The notes under the pieces are model-generated. The model saw only the letters and a list, made by a program, of their open reading frames with translations, was not told the DNA's origin and did no database searches. A program made the translations under genes and the position numbers. DNA of 64,000 nucleotides from Enterobacteriaceae bacterium B14 (GTDB lineage Bacteria > Pseudomonadota > Gammaproteobacteria > Enterobacterales > Enterobacteriaceae), in NCBI GenBank assembly GCA_000307305.1, contig DF158889.1, forward strand, positions 1 to 64,000, written 5' to 3'. Every line of letters starts with the position of its first letter. Position 1 is the stretch's first letter. Below are positions 1 through 8,875 of this stretch, in pieces.

Positions 1-1
1 C

Positions 2-91
2 GAAGCTGAAGATGGAACCCGAATTCCTGAGTATAACGGGCTGATCGCCTATTCAGACTCGGAAGATTGTGGTGTATTGCAGTTAGACTAG
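2..91 (+). CDS. C-terminal end of a protein truncated by the window start
   Basis: An open frame enters from the left edge and ends at a TAG at 89-91. The visible tail is acidic (about 29 residues, with YSDSEDCG near the end). No start is visible and no family can be assigned. It lies upstream of the small genes that precede terminase. Confidence 0.55.
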   Translation, partial: EAEDGTRIPEYNGLIAYSDSEDCGVLQLD

Positions 92-360
92 ACGCTGATG
101 GCTGTGGTTCATGTGAACCACTATGCAAATTGTTAGAATGCCAAAATCGTAGGAGCAAGCAACAAACGGTAGTCCGTATGGAGAACAATCCGTTGAGCAA
201 GGGACCTAGCCGGAACCGTAACCGGCATACAATGATGAGGCCACTCCGAGTTGGTAGAGCGATATACCACATGGAATAAGGCTACGAAAGGCAACCTAAA
301 GTGCTGCAATTGCACCAAAAAAAATTATCCCCCCGTTAATCCCTCGCCATAAAAGCCCAG
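92..360 (+). other. Non-coding stretch with several hairpins, possible structured RNA
   Basis: No convincing gene lies between 92 and 481. The first 230 bases contain compact hairpins: 104-110/115-121 (7 bp, loop ATGT), 166-169/174-177 (4 bp, loop TAGT), 209-213/222-226 (5 bp GCCGG stem), and one near 301-316 (GTGC/GCAC) just before an A8 tract. A tRNA-like D-arm string, GAGTTGGTAGAGC, occurs at about 248-260, but no matching T-arm or acceptor stem was found. The bases are less AT-rich than the following 120. The known RNA class, if any, is not recognised. Bases 361-481 are AT-rich and include AAAACTAA on the minus strand near 405-415. Confidence 0.35.
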
Positions 361-481
361 ACATCAAGGGTGTGTTTAAATAGTCACTATAAAATAAATA
401 ATTAGTTAGTTTTATAAAGCTTAATGATCAAAAGCCTAAAATAGGCCCATGAGATCAATTTGTTTTCTATAGGAGAAAAGC

Positions 482-697
482 ATGTTTTCTAGTAAACGCC
501 ACTATTACAACGTATGTATTAGTTGCCCTGATGGGACCGTATCAACAGTGCTTGCAGTGAAGCAAAAAAGAGTCAGCCCTATAACGTTATTAGCGTTAAG
601 AGAGGCCCAAGACATGCCTGAGAATGCTCCAATTCTAAGTATTAGTTATATGGGACAGATGACTGACAAGCAAGCTAGGGAGAACCAATTAGTATGA
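482..697 (+). CDS. Small hypothetical protein, 71 aa
   Basis: The ATG at 482 follows an AGGAGAAAAGC ribosome binding site. The stop overlaps the start of the next gene (ATGA), so the two are translationally coupled. The N-terminal half has a Cys pair (CISC) and a short strand-rich region reminiscent of small phage sequence-specific proteins, but no family is recognised. Confidence 0.6.
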   Translation: MFSSKRHYYNVCISCPDGTVSTVLAVKQKRVSPITLLALREAQDMPENAPILSISYMGQMTDKQARENQLV

Positions 698-1971
698 CAA
701 CCTCAGCGGAAGAACAAATTCAGGATGGCGAAAAGCCACAAGCCATTACGCCATTAAACGCAAGTTTCTCGGTATTGCACTCGCAATTAGCTTTGGCCAC
801 AAAACGAGTTGATGGTGATGATCTGTTTAAGAAGATAATGGAGAACACCAAAAACGCTCTTGAGCAAACACAATTAGAAGTCGCGGCAACCCTTGATCAA
901 GAGGCTGAGGAATATAATGCCCTTTGCTCCGAACTTGAGAATAGAGATGAAACGCTGAGATTAACAAAATCCCAACTAGAATCGCTTCAAAAAGATTATG
1001 ACAGCGTGCTGGTTGATTTTAATGAAAAGATATCAGCGGCAACTTATGAGGCTCACAGTCTCGCGACAGAGGCAATTGTTGCTAGAGATAGAGCTGAGTC
1101 AAAAGTTGATACATTGAATGGAACGATAGAAATAAAGGACCAGATAAATAAAGAACTTGAAAGAGAACTTAAAAGACTTCGGGAATTGGAACCTGACAAA
1201 TTATATAAAAAAAATAAAGAGGCTCGAACTGAAAGGATTGAACTAAGGTCTACGCTGAATGATTTACAGACAAAGTTTGCTTCTGAGGTGTCTAAAGTCA
1301 AAAGCCTTAAAAAAGACAATACGGACATGGCTACAAAATATGCCAAAGCATTGGAGGCTTACGCTGCCCTTAAAGAGAACAGTGACATACATAACGGACT
1401 GATGGATGGCGAATGCGTGAAGGGAAACAGGGTCAACGGGATGCCTCCAGTGGATTTTTATATCTATAGGTATTCATTTGGTTTGTCGGTTGAAGGCGAT
1501 GAAGAGGGGCGCCCGCGCTATATCAATAATATCGATTGGCACTTAGTAATTAGAACAACGATTGGTGCATCTGTTGATGTAAAAGTAAATGAATGGGGTG
1601 TACCTCAATATCTACATCTTGATTGTATCAAATACGCTTTGAATCGAGAGTTAAACCATGAACTGGGCAGCGTAATCTTTGGCTTGCTTGAGAAAACACA
1701 TCCATTACTTATTGACCGGTTAGTCTGGTCAAGCAATGTCAAAATTACAGATATTCCAAATGTAAAAGCGGCAACATTAAAAGCGCTTAGTTCGGCAAAT
1801 GTCAGCACGCTGTTTGAAATAGTCTCACTGCCGGTTGAATCACTAGTCAATAACATAAAAGGACTGGGAGAAAAGGGAGCGAAAGAACTGCAAACGCAAG
1901 CGTATACGCTAGTAGATGATTGGGAGAAAGAGCATGGGATAGTAGATGTAAAACGTAAAAAAACTAAATAA
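694..1971 (+). CDS. Coiled-coil protein with helix-hairpin-helix-like C-terminus, 425 aa
   Basis: Residues about 50-225 are Glu/Lys/Leu-rich heptads (long coiled coil). A middle region of about 100 residues looks globular and aromatic-rich (YIYRYSFGL). The last 70 residues contain 'SLVNNIKGLGEKGAKEL', which resembles the HhH turn of RNA polymerase alpha-CTD or DNA-repair HhH domains. That would fit a DNA-binding, elongated oligomer; this is inference. It is coupled to the 71-aa gene upstream and followed by an intrinsic terminator, so the pair forms one unit. No P1 counterpart is recognised. Confidence 0.7.
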   Translation: MTTSAEEQIQDGEKPQAITPLNASFSVLHSQLALATKRVDGDDLFKKIMENTKNALEQTQLEVAATLDQEAEEYNALCSELENRDETLRLTKSQLESLQKDYDSVLVDFNEKISAATYEAHSLATEAIVARDRAESKVDTLNGTIEIKDQINKELERELKRLRELEPDKLYKKNKEARTERIELRSTLNDLQTKFASEVSKVKSLKKDNTDMATKYAKALEAYAALKENSDIHNGLMDGECVKGNRVNGMPPVDFYIYRYSFGLSVEGDEEGRPRYINNIDWHLVIRTTIGASVDVKVNEWGVPQYLHLDCIKYALNRELNHELGSVIFGLLEKTHPLLIDRLVWSSNVKITDIPNVKAATLKALSSANVSTLFEIVSLPVESLVNNIKGLGEKGAKELQTQAYTLVDDWEKEHGIVDVKRKKTK

Positions 1972-1989
1972 AGGTGATTTTTTGTATTT

Positions 1990-2013
1990 AGCCCCTATAT
2001 ATGGGGCTTTTTT
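1990..2013 (+). terminator. Rho-independent terminator
   Basis: Stem AGCCCC (1990-1995) / GGGGCT (2003-2008), loop TATATAT, followed by a T run. It lies 19 bases after the stop of the coiled-coil gene. Confidence 0.8.
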
Positions 2014-2084
2014 ATTTGCACTTATGATTAACGATCATTAACATTGAATTAATTTAGTTTAGTTTTGCATGATTCGGTGAGTTG

Positions 2085-2498
2085 ATGAGCGTAAAGGGCA
2101 GGATCCAGGTTACATCATTCGAAATAGCAAATTACATGCTAAGAGAAAAAAGAGAACTATCAGCACCGGAAGTAGCAGAAGCGATGCGGACTCTACACCC
2201 TGACAGACGAGCTGATATAAACGAGATCTATACGTGCATAAAACGGTTCACAACCTCACATAATGCAGTGTGCCGGGTTAATACAGAATGCCGTCCACGT
2301 AAGTTTAAGCTTGAATTCATTGATTCTTACTATTTCAGAGGACTAAGCAAACGTACAGAAAGGATATTGGGTCCGGGGCAGTCTAACATTCCACAGATTG
2401 GAAAACTTTCGGAGAAGCAACGAGAAAAAAACCTACTGGAATGGGCATACTTAACTAGAAAGTTGATGGATAGCATCATCAAGACACGAACAACATAA
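2085..2498 (+). CDS. Small basic winged-helix-like protein upstream of terminase
   Basis: About 137 aa. The ATG at 2085 is preceded by GGTGAG; a TTG at 2082 is possible. Residues about 5-60 (EIANYMLREKRELSAPEVAEAM) look like a winged-helix DNA-binding N-terminus, and the rest is Arg/Lys-rich. In P1 the late promoter activator gene (lpa, gene 10) lies just upstream of pacA, so by position this is a candidate late activator. Sequence similarity could not be confirmed. It is transcribed towards terminase. Confidence 0.55.
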   Translation: MSVKGRIQVTSFEIANYMLREKRELSAPEVAEAMRTLHPDRRADINEIYTCIKRFTTSHNAVCRVNTECRPRKFKLEFIDSYYFRGLSKRTERILGPGQSNIPQIGKLSEKQREKNLLEWAYLTRKLMDSIIKTRTT

Positions 2499-2594
2499 CC
2501 CCGCAAAACAAATTCCCCCCATAAACCACATTCATTTCTGTATTATAAAATAAATAAGTTTAGTTATGGGTTTCTGGCGAGAAAATCGGCATAT

Positions 2595-3764
2595 ATGAAA
2601 GTTAACGACTGGCAGGAACATGCAGAGAGATATATGCAATTGGCATTAGAGACGGGCATTACTATCAAAGAGTATGCCAATGCCTACGATCTCAATGAAA
2701 ATACTGCCCGCCGATACCTAAGAAAACCAACAAAAGATCAAGTGTCCTCATTTAAAAAGATCAATAAAACGATCATTGATCATGGAGGTGATCAAAAAAA
2801 GAAAGGAAGACCTCACGGGAAATCAATTAAAAACAATGCATTATTGTCAGGTGAGCCTGCGCGTAAAGAGATCACCGCCTTGAGCGATCAAAAAAGTAAT
2901 GACGCGAAATTGATCATTCATGAGAAAAAGCCACGATATGATGGCGTTAGGTTCAAAGAAAAAAATGAACTATCAATCACACACGGTCGTTACTCCCAGC
3001 CTAGGGAAGAGGATTTTGAAGCAGCAGATGAGTTGGTAGAGCGGTTTGGAACAGGGGCATCATTGGTTCCCATACTTGTAGCTAAGGGGTTAGCCCACCT
3101 TAATCTCATGGAAAGAGCAAGGGATCAGAGTCTGGTTGTCTTAGACAAGATGATTAAGGATTACGATACTCGAAAGCCAAAAGAAGATGATAAGGAGCCA
3201 TCTCCTGTATTAAAGAAACTGGGAATGCTTATCGGCGCATGTGAAGGTGTGTCAGGGATGATAAAAACGTTATCAGCTGCAGTACAAGTAGAAGGAAAGG
3301 AGCAGCGTGAAGCATTAAAAGCAGAGGGTAAATTAAGCGAGAGCCAGAGAATAAAAGAGGCGTATAGGCTAAGGCAGAAAAATTCATGGACAGCGTTAGA
3401 AACGGCGGAACACATAGAAAAAGAAGGCTATAAAGTTCCGCAAGTTCTCATGGCTATGGTCGCCTCTGAGTTAAAAGAACCGCCTCCAATCAATGATGAC
3501 TCCACTGTTAATGAAGAGGAATTAGATAGAAAAGCTAGGGAGTATAGAGATAAGAAATTTTCGACACCTGAAATGATTGCAGATAGAGCCAGAGACATTG
3601 CCAACATCGTTGATTCAGGTGGGTATGGAGACTTCGATCTCGATGGTGAGCCCAATGAAGGCGCATGGTTTCCGCCTAATGACGACGATGATGAATGGGA
3701 TGATGAAGCCACCAGCGAATATTATGACGAAGATGACGACGACAGCAATGAGGTTGTTAGTTAA
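2595..3764 (+). CDS. pacA: Terminase small subunit, PacA-like
   Basis: 389 aa. In P1, PacA recognises the Dam-methylated pac site and starts headful packaging. Here the N-terminus (about 5-45) holds an HTH ([21 protein letters not shown]), a central region is helical, and the last 40 residues are highly acidic (runs of D/E). The stop overlaps the ATG of the large subunit by one base. The gene itself contains a dense cluster of GATCA sites (2735-2916), as P1 pac lies within pacA. The start at 2595 has a weak ribosome site. Assignment rests on HTH, position and the embedded pac-like cluster. Confidence 0.78.
   Translation: MKVNDWQEHAERYMQLALETGITIKEYANAYDLNENTARRYLRKPTKDQVSSFKKINKTIIDHGGDQKKKGRPHGKSIKNNALLSGEPARKEITALSDQKSNDAKLIIHEKKPRYDGVRFKEKNELSITHGRYSQPREEDFEAADELVERFGTGASLVPILVAKGLAHLNLMERARDQSLVVLDKMIKDYDTRKPKEDDKEPSPVLKKLGMLIGACEGVSGMIKTLSAAVQVEGKEQREALKAEGKLSESQRIKEAYRLRQKNSWTALETAEHIEKEGYKVPQVLMAMVASELKEPPPINDDSTVNEEELDRKAREYRDKKFSTPEMIADRARDIANIVDSGGYGDFDLDGEPNEGAWFPPNDDDDEWDDEATSEYYDEDDDDSNEVVS
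2735..2916. other. Candidate pac packaging site (GATCA cluster)
   Basis: Eight NGATCA hexamers lie in 182 bp at 2735, 2758, 2770, 2777, 2789, then 2869, 2885, 2911. TGATCA is exact at 2777, 2789 and 2911. The two groups, five and three, sit inside the small terminase gene. P1 pac has grouped TGATC(A/G) hexamers inside pacA that must be Dam-methylated for cutting. The cluster arrangement is seen; the function is inferred. Confidence 0.6.
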
Positions 3765-5281
3765 TGGCGGCTGGGCGTAAAAAAATTCGTAGCGTTGTTA
3801 GCGATCCTCGCTGGCATGACCTCGTTATCAAATATCGATACGATTGGGCATTAGCGGCAGTTCAGTTATTCAATAAAGAACCAACATGGCAACAAGATTT
3901 AATTATTGAGTCAGTCCAAGAGACTGCAAGTTGGACAACAGTGTCGTCTGGGCATGGTACAGGGAAATCAGATATCACCAGTATCATGATCCTCTGTTAT
4001 CTCCTTTTTTATCCAAACTCACGCGTAGTTATGATCGCAAACAACATCCGCCAAGTTAAGACGGGTGTGTTTAAGTACATAAGAATGAACTGGAAGGAAT
4101 GTATAAAAGTTCATCCTTGGCTTCAGAATTACTTTGTTCTGACAGACAGTACATTCTATGAAATTACGGGTAAAGGCGTATGGACGGTTATAGCTAAAGC
4201 CTGCAAGCCAGGTAATGAAGAAGGCATAGCTGGTGAACATGCCGAACATCTTCTCTACATCATTGACGAAGCATCTGGAGTTTCAGATAAAGCACTGCAA
4301 GTTATCACCGGCGCTCTCAGCCAAGATGATAACCGGATTTTGCTTCTTTCTCAGCCTACCCGACCATCTGGATTTTTTTATGACTCACATCATCGATTAG
4401 CTAAGCGCCCTGGTAATAAAGATGGGTTGTTTAATGCGATCACTTTGAACTCAGAAGAAGCTCCATCACACGTCGTCACTCTGAAGTTTATCAAGCAAAA
4501 ATTAGCCGAATATGGAGGGAGAGATAGTACAGAGTACATGATAAAGGTTCGGGGGTTATTCCCGTCGACAGTTTCAGGATTTCTTCTTGGTCGTGATGAG
4601 TGTGACCGTGCCGCCAGAAGAAAGGTCAGGCTAAAAAAAGGATGGGGATGGCTAGCTTGCTGTGACGTTGGTAATGGTAGAGATAAATCTATTATTTCTA
4701 TCTTTAAAGTTTCTGGGCATAGAGAAAAGCGCCGAGTAGTGCCACATAAAGTGATGGAAATGCCGTCGACAGTAACTCCATCCAGATTTGCTGATGTTAT
4801 ATTTAGTATGTGTAACCCAGAGATATACAGCAATATATCTATCGTTATCGATGGTGATGGTATCGGTTCAACAACGGCGGACGTATTGAGTGAAAAGCAC
4901 GGCATTCAAGCACAAAGGATTCGCTGGGGTAAGAAGATGCACAGTAATAAGGATAAAAAGAGGTTCTTTAACCAGAGGGCTTTCGCTCATATTATGGCTA
5001 GAGACGCCATTCAATCAGGAAGAATGAGACTTGATAATGATTCTAAGACATTAGAGCAAGCCTCAAAAATCCCCGCATCACTAAATGAGGCGGGGCAGTG
5101 GGTTATGATGCCTAAGCCGGTAATGCGACAGAAATTGAATATCAAATCACCAGATCGATTTGATACCTATTGTTTCTCAATGATCGGTAACTACATACCA
5201 GCTAATGAGGAATTGAATATAGATATGGATGATTCCCGTTCCGAGGCTTTAGATTGGCTCAAAAAGAATGTGGCAGCCTAA
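3764..5281 (+). CDS. pacB: Terminase large subunit, PacB-like
   Basis: 505 aa, ATPase and nuclease of the packaging motor. Walker A SGHGTGKS is at residues 62-69 and Walker B LLYIIDEA at about 163-170. The coupling region SQPTRPSG follows near 195. A C-terminal RNase H-like nuclease has acidic positions in [11 protein letters not shown] (about 300) and VIDGDGIGS (about 365). It starts on the last base of the pacA stop. The pacA-pacB-c1 order is that of P1. Confidence 0.9.
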   Translation: MAAGRKKIRSVVSDPRWHDLVIKYRYDWALAAVQLFNKEPTWQQDLIIESVQETASWTTVSSGHGTGKSDITSIMILCYLLFYPNSRVVMIANNIRQVKTGVFKYIRMNWKECIKVHPWLQNYFVLTDSTFYEITGKGVWTVIAKACKPGNEEGIAGEHAEHLLYIIDEASGVSDKALQVITGALSQDDNRILLLSQPTRPSGFFYDSHHRLAKRPGNKDGLFNAITLNSEEAPSHVVTLKFIKQKLAEYGGRDSTEYMIKVRGLFPSTVSGFLLGRDECDRAARRKVRLKKGWGWLACCDVGNGRDKSIISIFKVSGHREKRRVVPHKVMEMPSTVTPSRFADVIFSMCNPEIYSNISIVIDGDGIGSTTADVLSEKHGIQAQRIRWGKKMHSNKDKKRFFNQRAFAHIMARDAIQSGRMRLDNDSKTLEQASKIPASLNEAGQWVMMPKPVMRQKLNIKSPDRFDTYCFSMIGNYIPANEELNIDMDDSRSEALDWLKKNVAA

Positions 5282-5285
5282 TTTA

Positions 5286-6119
5286 CTAACTTTTATTATC
5301 TGTATCGGCCTGCATTTTTAGTTTTTGTCTATATCTTGCCGAGGCTTCGCGCACTTGTTGTTTCTTCCTGCTTTTACGAACTTCCTTAAGTTCTGCCGCT
5401 GTTTTTTCTACATCATCAAGTAGATAAATTTTAGCTGACATAAACAAACTACATGGAATGGGGTCTACATAATCGTAGACTTTTTTCTTGCCCTTAGTCA
5501 TGCCAGGTTCAATGGTATAGCCACCAGAGAGAACTTCGTTAGTAATGAACAGTCCGTGTCGTGATATGCGAACAATTTCCTCCCTAGCCGGCAGTCCATG
5601 AGATGGGGCGTATGTTGCATTCACGATTGCATCCATATAGCCACCTCTGCGCAATCTAAACATCGTTCCATCTGGATATTGTGAAATTCGATGGATGTCC
5701 TCCTGCAGAGATAATGCGTGTTCGCTATCAATGGCATCTCTTCTTGCCAGACCGTTCAGTTTCCCCTTTATGCGTGTTAATAACGCTTCTCTATCTATGT
5801 TACTAACGCTGGTCGCTTCTTGCGCAAATATATGAAACTTACTAACACCGGTAATCACTTGTGGAAGGGGTAATAGGATAGTGTTATTAACGGGGATTGA
5901 CTCTTTTTTGCTTAACTTTTCAGCAAAGGAATTCCAGATATTAATTTTTTGCGTTATTTCTGGCAATTCAGATATATCAATAATAACCACAGGGCGGTAT
6001 TTGTCGCCAGAACTGTCGGTATTGGTATATACGGCCCGCTTTAAGGCCTCATCGACAAATTCATTTTTGAATTGCAGAAATGCGCGATAAGCGATCTCGC
6101 TACTGCTCGGCGTCCTCAT
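5286..6119 (-). CDS. c1: C1-type master repressor
   Basis: 277 aa, against 283 in P1. It aligns by eye with P1 C1 over its length: YRPVVIID near 45, a PV-N-TILLPLPQVITGV segment near 80, TSVSNIDREALL, QYPDGTMFR(L/M)R, HGLFI-NE-L-GG, YDYVDPIPC and a basic C-terminus. P1 C1 lacks a classical HTH and binds asymmetric 17-bp operators as a monomer. It is convergent with pacB, with only 4 bases between the genes, as in P1. Upstream lies a leader with two competing hairpins and a coi-like gene. Confidence 0.87.
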   Translation of the reverse strand: MRTPSSSEIAYRAFLQFKNEFVDEALKRAVYTNTDSSGDKYRPVVIIDISELPEITQKINIWNSFAEKLSKKESIPVNNTILLPLPQVITGVSKFHIFAQEATSVSNIDREALLTRIKGKLNGLARRDAIDSEHALSLQEDIHRISQYPDGTMFRLRRGGYMDAIVNATYAPSHGLPAREEIVRISRHGLFITNEVLSGGYTIEPGMTKGKKKVYDYVDPIPCSLFMSAKIYLLDDVEKTAAELKEVRKSRKKQQVREASARYRQKLKMQADTDNKS

Positions 6120-6146
6120 AAATACCTCATATAAAATTATCGTTAG

Positions 6147-6192
6147 TTTTCATCTACTGTGATTATTGATCAACAGTAGATGAAAATCACAG
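6147..6192 (-). promoter_or_regulatory. c1 leader with two interleaved inverted repeats
   Basis: A 14-bp perfect inverted repeat (6147-6160 / 6173-6186) and an 8-bp one (6157-6164 / 6185-6192) overlap and are interleaved, so they would be alternatives in RNA. They lie 28 bases upstream of the c1 start. AAAACTAA on the minus strand overlaps the edge. Role inferred: operator or RNA switch controlling repressor expression. Confidence 0.5.
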
Positions 6193-6234
6193 TTTTTTAG
6201 AAAAAGAGATGACTTTTAATAAAAAGAAGATCAC

Positions 6235-6432
6235 TTACATGACTTCGTCATATATGCGCAGAATTTCTTTTGCCAAAGAATCTCGACAATTACATCCATA
6301 CCCATGCTTACATGGCTTTTTTAAAAGAAAATGATCAGCAAGGGCCTCATGAAAATCACTATGATTGAGTGATACTCGTATAGCGTGCCGTTCCATCTCT
6401 AAAGATTTTAGTTCTAAATTATTATTCAGCAT
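6235..6432 (-). CDS. Small protein in the coi position (candidate C1 inactivator)
   Basis: 65 aa, acidic overall, with a Cys-rich patch CKHGYGCNC near residues 41-49 that could bind metal. It lies directly upstream of c1 on the same strand, where P1 carries coi (69 aa), whose product inactivates C1. Length and position fit; no sequence match could be confirmed from memory. Confidence 0.55.
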   Translation of the reverse strand: MLNNNLELKSLEMERHAIRVSLNHSDFHEALADHFLLKKPCKHGYGCNCRDSLAKEILRIYDEVM

Positions 6433-6592
6433 GATTTTTTTACCATTTAATTAGTAACTGATGACGGAGTAGATGCCCCGACACATAGTGTGAGATGTCA
6501 GTCCCACTTAATTCGGTATAGCGACTAAGCAGATACTAATCTTAAAGTAAAGATATTTGTTGGGTTATCAATAGAGCTTCTTATCTTCATTT

Positions 6593-6626
6593 ATAACTCC
6601 ATATAACACCCATTATATGGAGTTAT
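6593..6626. other. lox-like recombination site
   Basis: Left arm ATAACTCCATATA (6593-6605), spacer ACACCCAT (6606-6613), right arm TATATGGAGTTAT (6614-6626). The arms are perfect 13-bp inverted repeats around an asymmetric 8-bp spacer, exactly the loxP layout. Each arm differs from the loxP arm ATAACTTCGTATA at two positions. It lies 108 bp upstream of the cre-like gene. Confidence 0.88.
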
Positions 6627-6660
6627 GCTATACTCAAAAAATGGCAGACTTAATAGATTG

Positions 6661-6717
6661 CGCTACGTGAATGCTTTTTTGTTTTGCGGGTGATTCACCT
6701 CAACTATTCACGTAGCG
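6661..6717. promoter_or_regulatory. Inverted repeat in the cre leader
   Basis: CGCTACGTGAAT (6661-6672) is repeated as ATTCACGTAGCG (6706-6717), a perfect 12-bp stem with a 33-base centre that itself holds GGTGATTCACC. It ends 17 bases before the cre start. It could be an RNA hairpin lowering cre translation or an operator. The spacer is too long for a lox site. Confidence 0.5.
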
Positions 6718-6734
6718 TTACATTCTAAAAAAGG

Positions 6735-7784
6735 ATGAAAGTTGTGCAGAAATTACTTCATAGTGAGAAATCAACTCTGATTCTAACCAACGGGCAGAAT
6801 GGACTAGATGAGGAAATAATTAATAATCTGAAGATGTTTGCTGAAGATAAAGCGGCCTACTCAGAGGAAACGTGGTCCCAGCTCACCCATGTATTTAAAT
6901 TGTGGGCCAAATGGTGCTGGCATCGCGGCTGCGTGTACCTGCCGATTGAGCCAGAAATTCTGAGGGAATACATTTTTCATTTACATGAGCGATTGGCCAT
7001 AAACTCAGTTAGACAACATATTTCATTGCTGGGAATGCTGCAGCGCCAAGGCGGTTTAACGCCAGTGAATCAACATCCGATTATTGTCCGAGCAATGAAA
7101 AAAATCAGCCGAGTCTCAATTGAAGGCGGCGAGCAAACAGGCCAAGCTATTCCATTTCATCTGTCTGATTTGAAAGTGTTGTCATCAAAAATTGGCGATT
7201 CTCGTCTGTTGGTTGATATCCGCAATCTCGCATTTATGGCCACGGCCTACCACACCCTCTTACGAATTAAAGAGATCTCAAGGTTAAGAGTTCGAGATTT
7301 TAAGCTATTACCAGATGGTCGGTCTTCATTAAGCATAGGCTATACAAAAACTATTCTTAACGGTGATGGCGCACTAAAAATCCTTGGGTTATGGACCACC
7401 GAAAAGATTAGACGATGGTTGGAATTATCAGGATTGGAGGGCAATCCTGATGCAATTATGTTTTGTGCAGTGCATAGAACTAACAAGGCTATCATCTCAG
7501 ATAGGCCATTAACAACCAAGCCAATGGAGGCGATCTTTAAAAGCGCTTGGGTTATGGTTCGCGGTGATAATGTAAGAAATAAAACAGATAAAGGCCGTTA
7601 TGCGACATGGACTGGGCATAGTGCGCGAGTTGGCGCGGCTCAAGATATGGCTAGAAAAGATGTGGCTTTACCAAAGATCATGCATGAGGGAACATGGAAA
7701 AAGACAGAAACTGTTATGCGTTATATCCGGCATTTAGACGCATCTAATAGTGCTATGTTAGATATTATTGATGATGAAATGTGA
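6735..7784 (+). CDS. cre: Cre-type tyrosine recombinase
   Basis: 349 aa (P1 Cre has 343). In P1, Cre resolves plasmid dimers and circularises infecting DNA at loxP. Catalytic residues by alignment: R177 (LLRIKE), K205 (GYTKT), H295 and R298 (GHSARVG), W321 and nucleophile Y330 (VMRYIR). The motif WTGHSARVGAAQDMAR is nearly that of Cre. The N-terminal core-binding domain (about 25-130) also aligns. An alternative start is GTG at 6744, better spaced from AAAAAAGG. The gene is followed by genes in the c8 and ref positions, as in P1. Confidence 0.95.
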   Translation: MKVVQKLLHSEKSTLILTNGQNGLDEEIINNLKMFAEDKAAYSEETWSQLTHVFKLWAKWCWHRGCVYLPIEPEILREYIFHLHERLAINSVRQHISLLGMLQRQGGLTPVNQHPIIVRAMKKISRVSIEGGEQTGQAIPFHLSDLKVLSSKIGDSRLLVDIRNLAFMATAYHTLLRIKEISRLRVRDFKLLPDGRSSLSIGYTKTILNGDGALKILGLWTTEKIRRWLELSGLEGNPDAIMFCAVHRTNKAIISDRPLTTKPMEAIFKSAWVMVRGDNVRNKTDKGRYATWTGHSARVGAAQDMARKDVALPKIMHEGTWKKTETVMRYIRHLDASNSAMLDIIDDEM

Positions 7785-7872
7785 CACTGTCACGCAAATG
7801 ATGTAATCGAAGGCTCATATTATTGGGCATTTAATATCACTTACGCAAAACTAACTTAATGTTTATTAATAG

Positions 7873-8220
7873 ATGATACGAACCTATAAAACCTTCATAT
7901 TAAATGGTTACACCGTAACTATTGCTGCCGGGGTAAAAAAAGACCTTCCGCTGGTGGTTCTATCAGTAAAGGTCGCTCAGCAACTAAGTGAGCTGTCGGA
8001 TCTCTCTATTGAATACCCTATGAAGACGCTAACTAGCGCCATACGGTTTGTAGAAAGCGCCACCGAAACAACTGCCGAGCGCGGATATGCAAGAATAAAC
8101 AAAGAATTCATGCCATTTGCAGAGCGCTTGAATGCGGCTCTTAGCATTCCTATTGATGAGTCGAACAACAAGCAAACACAACAACTATATCGCGATATGT
8201 CAGCCAAAAGGATTAAATGA
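7873..8220 (+). CDS. Hypothetical protein between cre and ref
   Basis: 115 aa with no recognised domain. The N-terminus looks strand-rich (FILNGYTVTI), the rest helical. P1 has c8 at this place, between cre and ref, so it may be a positional counterpart; no sequence support can be given. An AAAACTAA box lies about 30 bases upstream (7842-7849). Confidence 0.6.
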   Translation: MIRTYKTFILNGYTVTIAAGVKKDLPLVVLSVKVAQQLSELSDLSIEYPMKTLTSAIRFVESATETTAERGYARINKEFMPFAERLNAALSIPIDESNNKQTQQLYRDMSAKRIK

Positions 8221-8268
8221 CAAAATGATTAAAACACAAAATGACAATAAAAATATAGATGTAGGTAC

Positions 8269-8841
8269 ATGATGAGAACAGCATATACACCAGAACAACT
8301 ACAAGCAGCCAAAGAGAAGAAACTTGCCGCCGTTAAACGCGCCCAACAAAAGTTGCGGGATAAGCACGCCGATCCAGAGTACAGAGCGGCTTGCTATGCA
8401 TCAGCATCGGAAAGAAAACGACTAAACTGGGAAAAATCAAAAAGCAAAGTCAGAAAGGTGACATCCAAACGTAAAAAGTCGTCTAAAGGGATGTTAGGTA
8501 GGACCCCTACATCAAAAGAAAGAAAAATCATGAGTGCAATAGGTGCCCTTCCCTGCATTGCCTGCAATTTACATGGAAAAATCACTGATATAGTAACCCT
8601 ACATCATATTTCAGGCCGTGTTGCACCAGATGCACATATGAGGGTTTTGCCACTATGCGACCACCACCACCAGCATGCGGCACCAAAAGAAGTTAGAGAT
8701 CAATACCCCTGGCTGGTACCATTGCATGCATGCGGCAAAATAGGAGGTAAAGCGCAGTTTATCATCATGAATGCCACTGAAGACGAACTACTCGCGCAAA
8801 CTTACAAGTTGGCAAACATTATTACCGAAACCCAAAACTAA
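8269..8841 (+). CDS. ref: Ref-like HNH endonuclease
   Basis: 190 aa (P1 Ref has 186). P1 Ref is a RecA-dependent nuclease that cuts at displacement loops and enhances recombination. Here a basic, helical N-terminus (about 1-75) is followed by the globular part: GALPCIACN near 95, LHHISGRV with the HNH histidines near 118, and LPLCDHHHQH near 133. This is the Ref pattern of Cys pair plus HH and C-HHH. Two adjacent ATG codons start the frame (8269 and 8272). Order cre-x-ref matches P1. Confidence 0.85.
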   Translation: MMRTAYTPEQLQAAKEKKLAAVKRAQQKLRDKHADPEYRAACYASASERKRLNWEKSKSKVRKVTSKRKKSSKGMLGRTPTSKERKIMSAIGALPCIACNLHGKITDIVTLHHISGRVAPDAHMRVLPLCDHHHQHAAPKEVRDQYPWLVPLHACGKIGGKAQFIIMNATEDELLAQTYKLANIITETQN

Positions 8842-8875
8842 CCAATCATTTAAATAATGATGATTATGGTGTTGT

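Noticed and set aside
230-320. GAGTTGGTAGAGC resembles a tRNA D-arm.
   Set aside because: No T-arm with GTTCGA and no pairing acceptor arms at the right distance.
6560-6580. P1 C1 operator (ATTGCTCTAATAAATTT) near c1; AATAGAGC at 6569 matches part of it.
   Set aside because: Only the AGAGC part and a few flanking bases agree; not enough to call an operator.
6661-6717. The inverted repeat near cre as a second lox site.
   Set aside because: The spacer is 33 bases and the arms do not resemble the 13-bp arms at 6593-6626.
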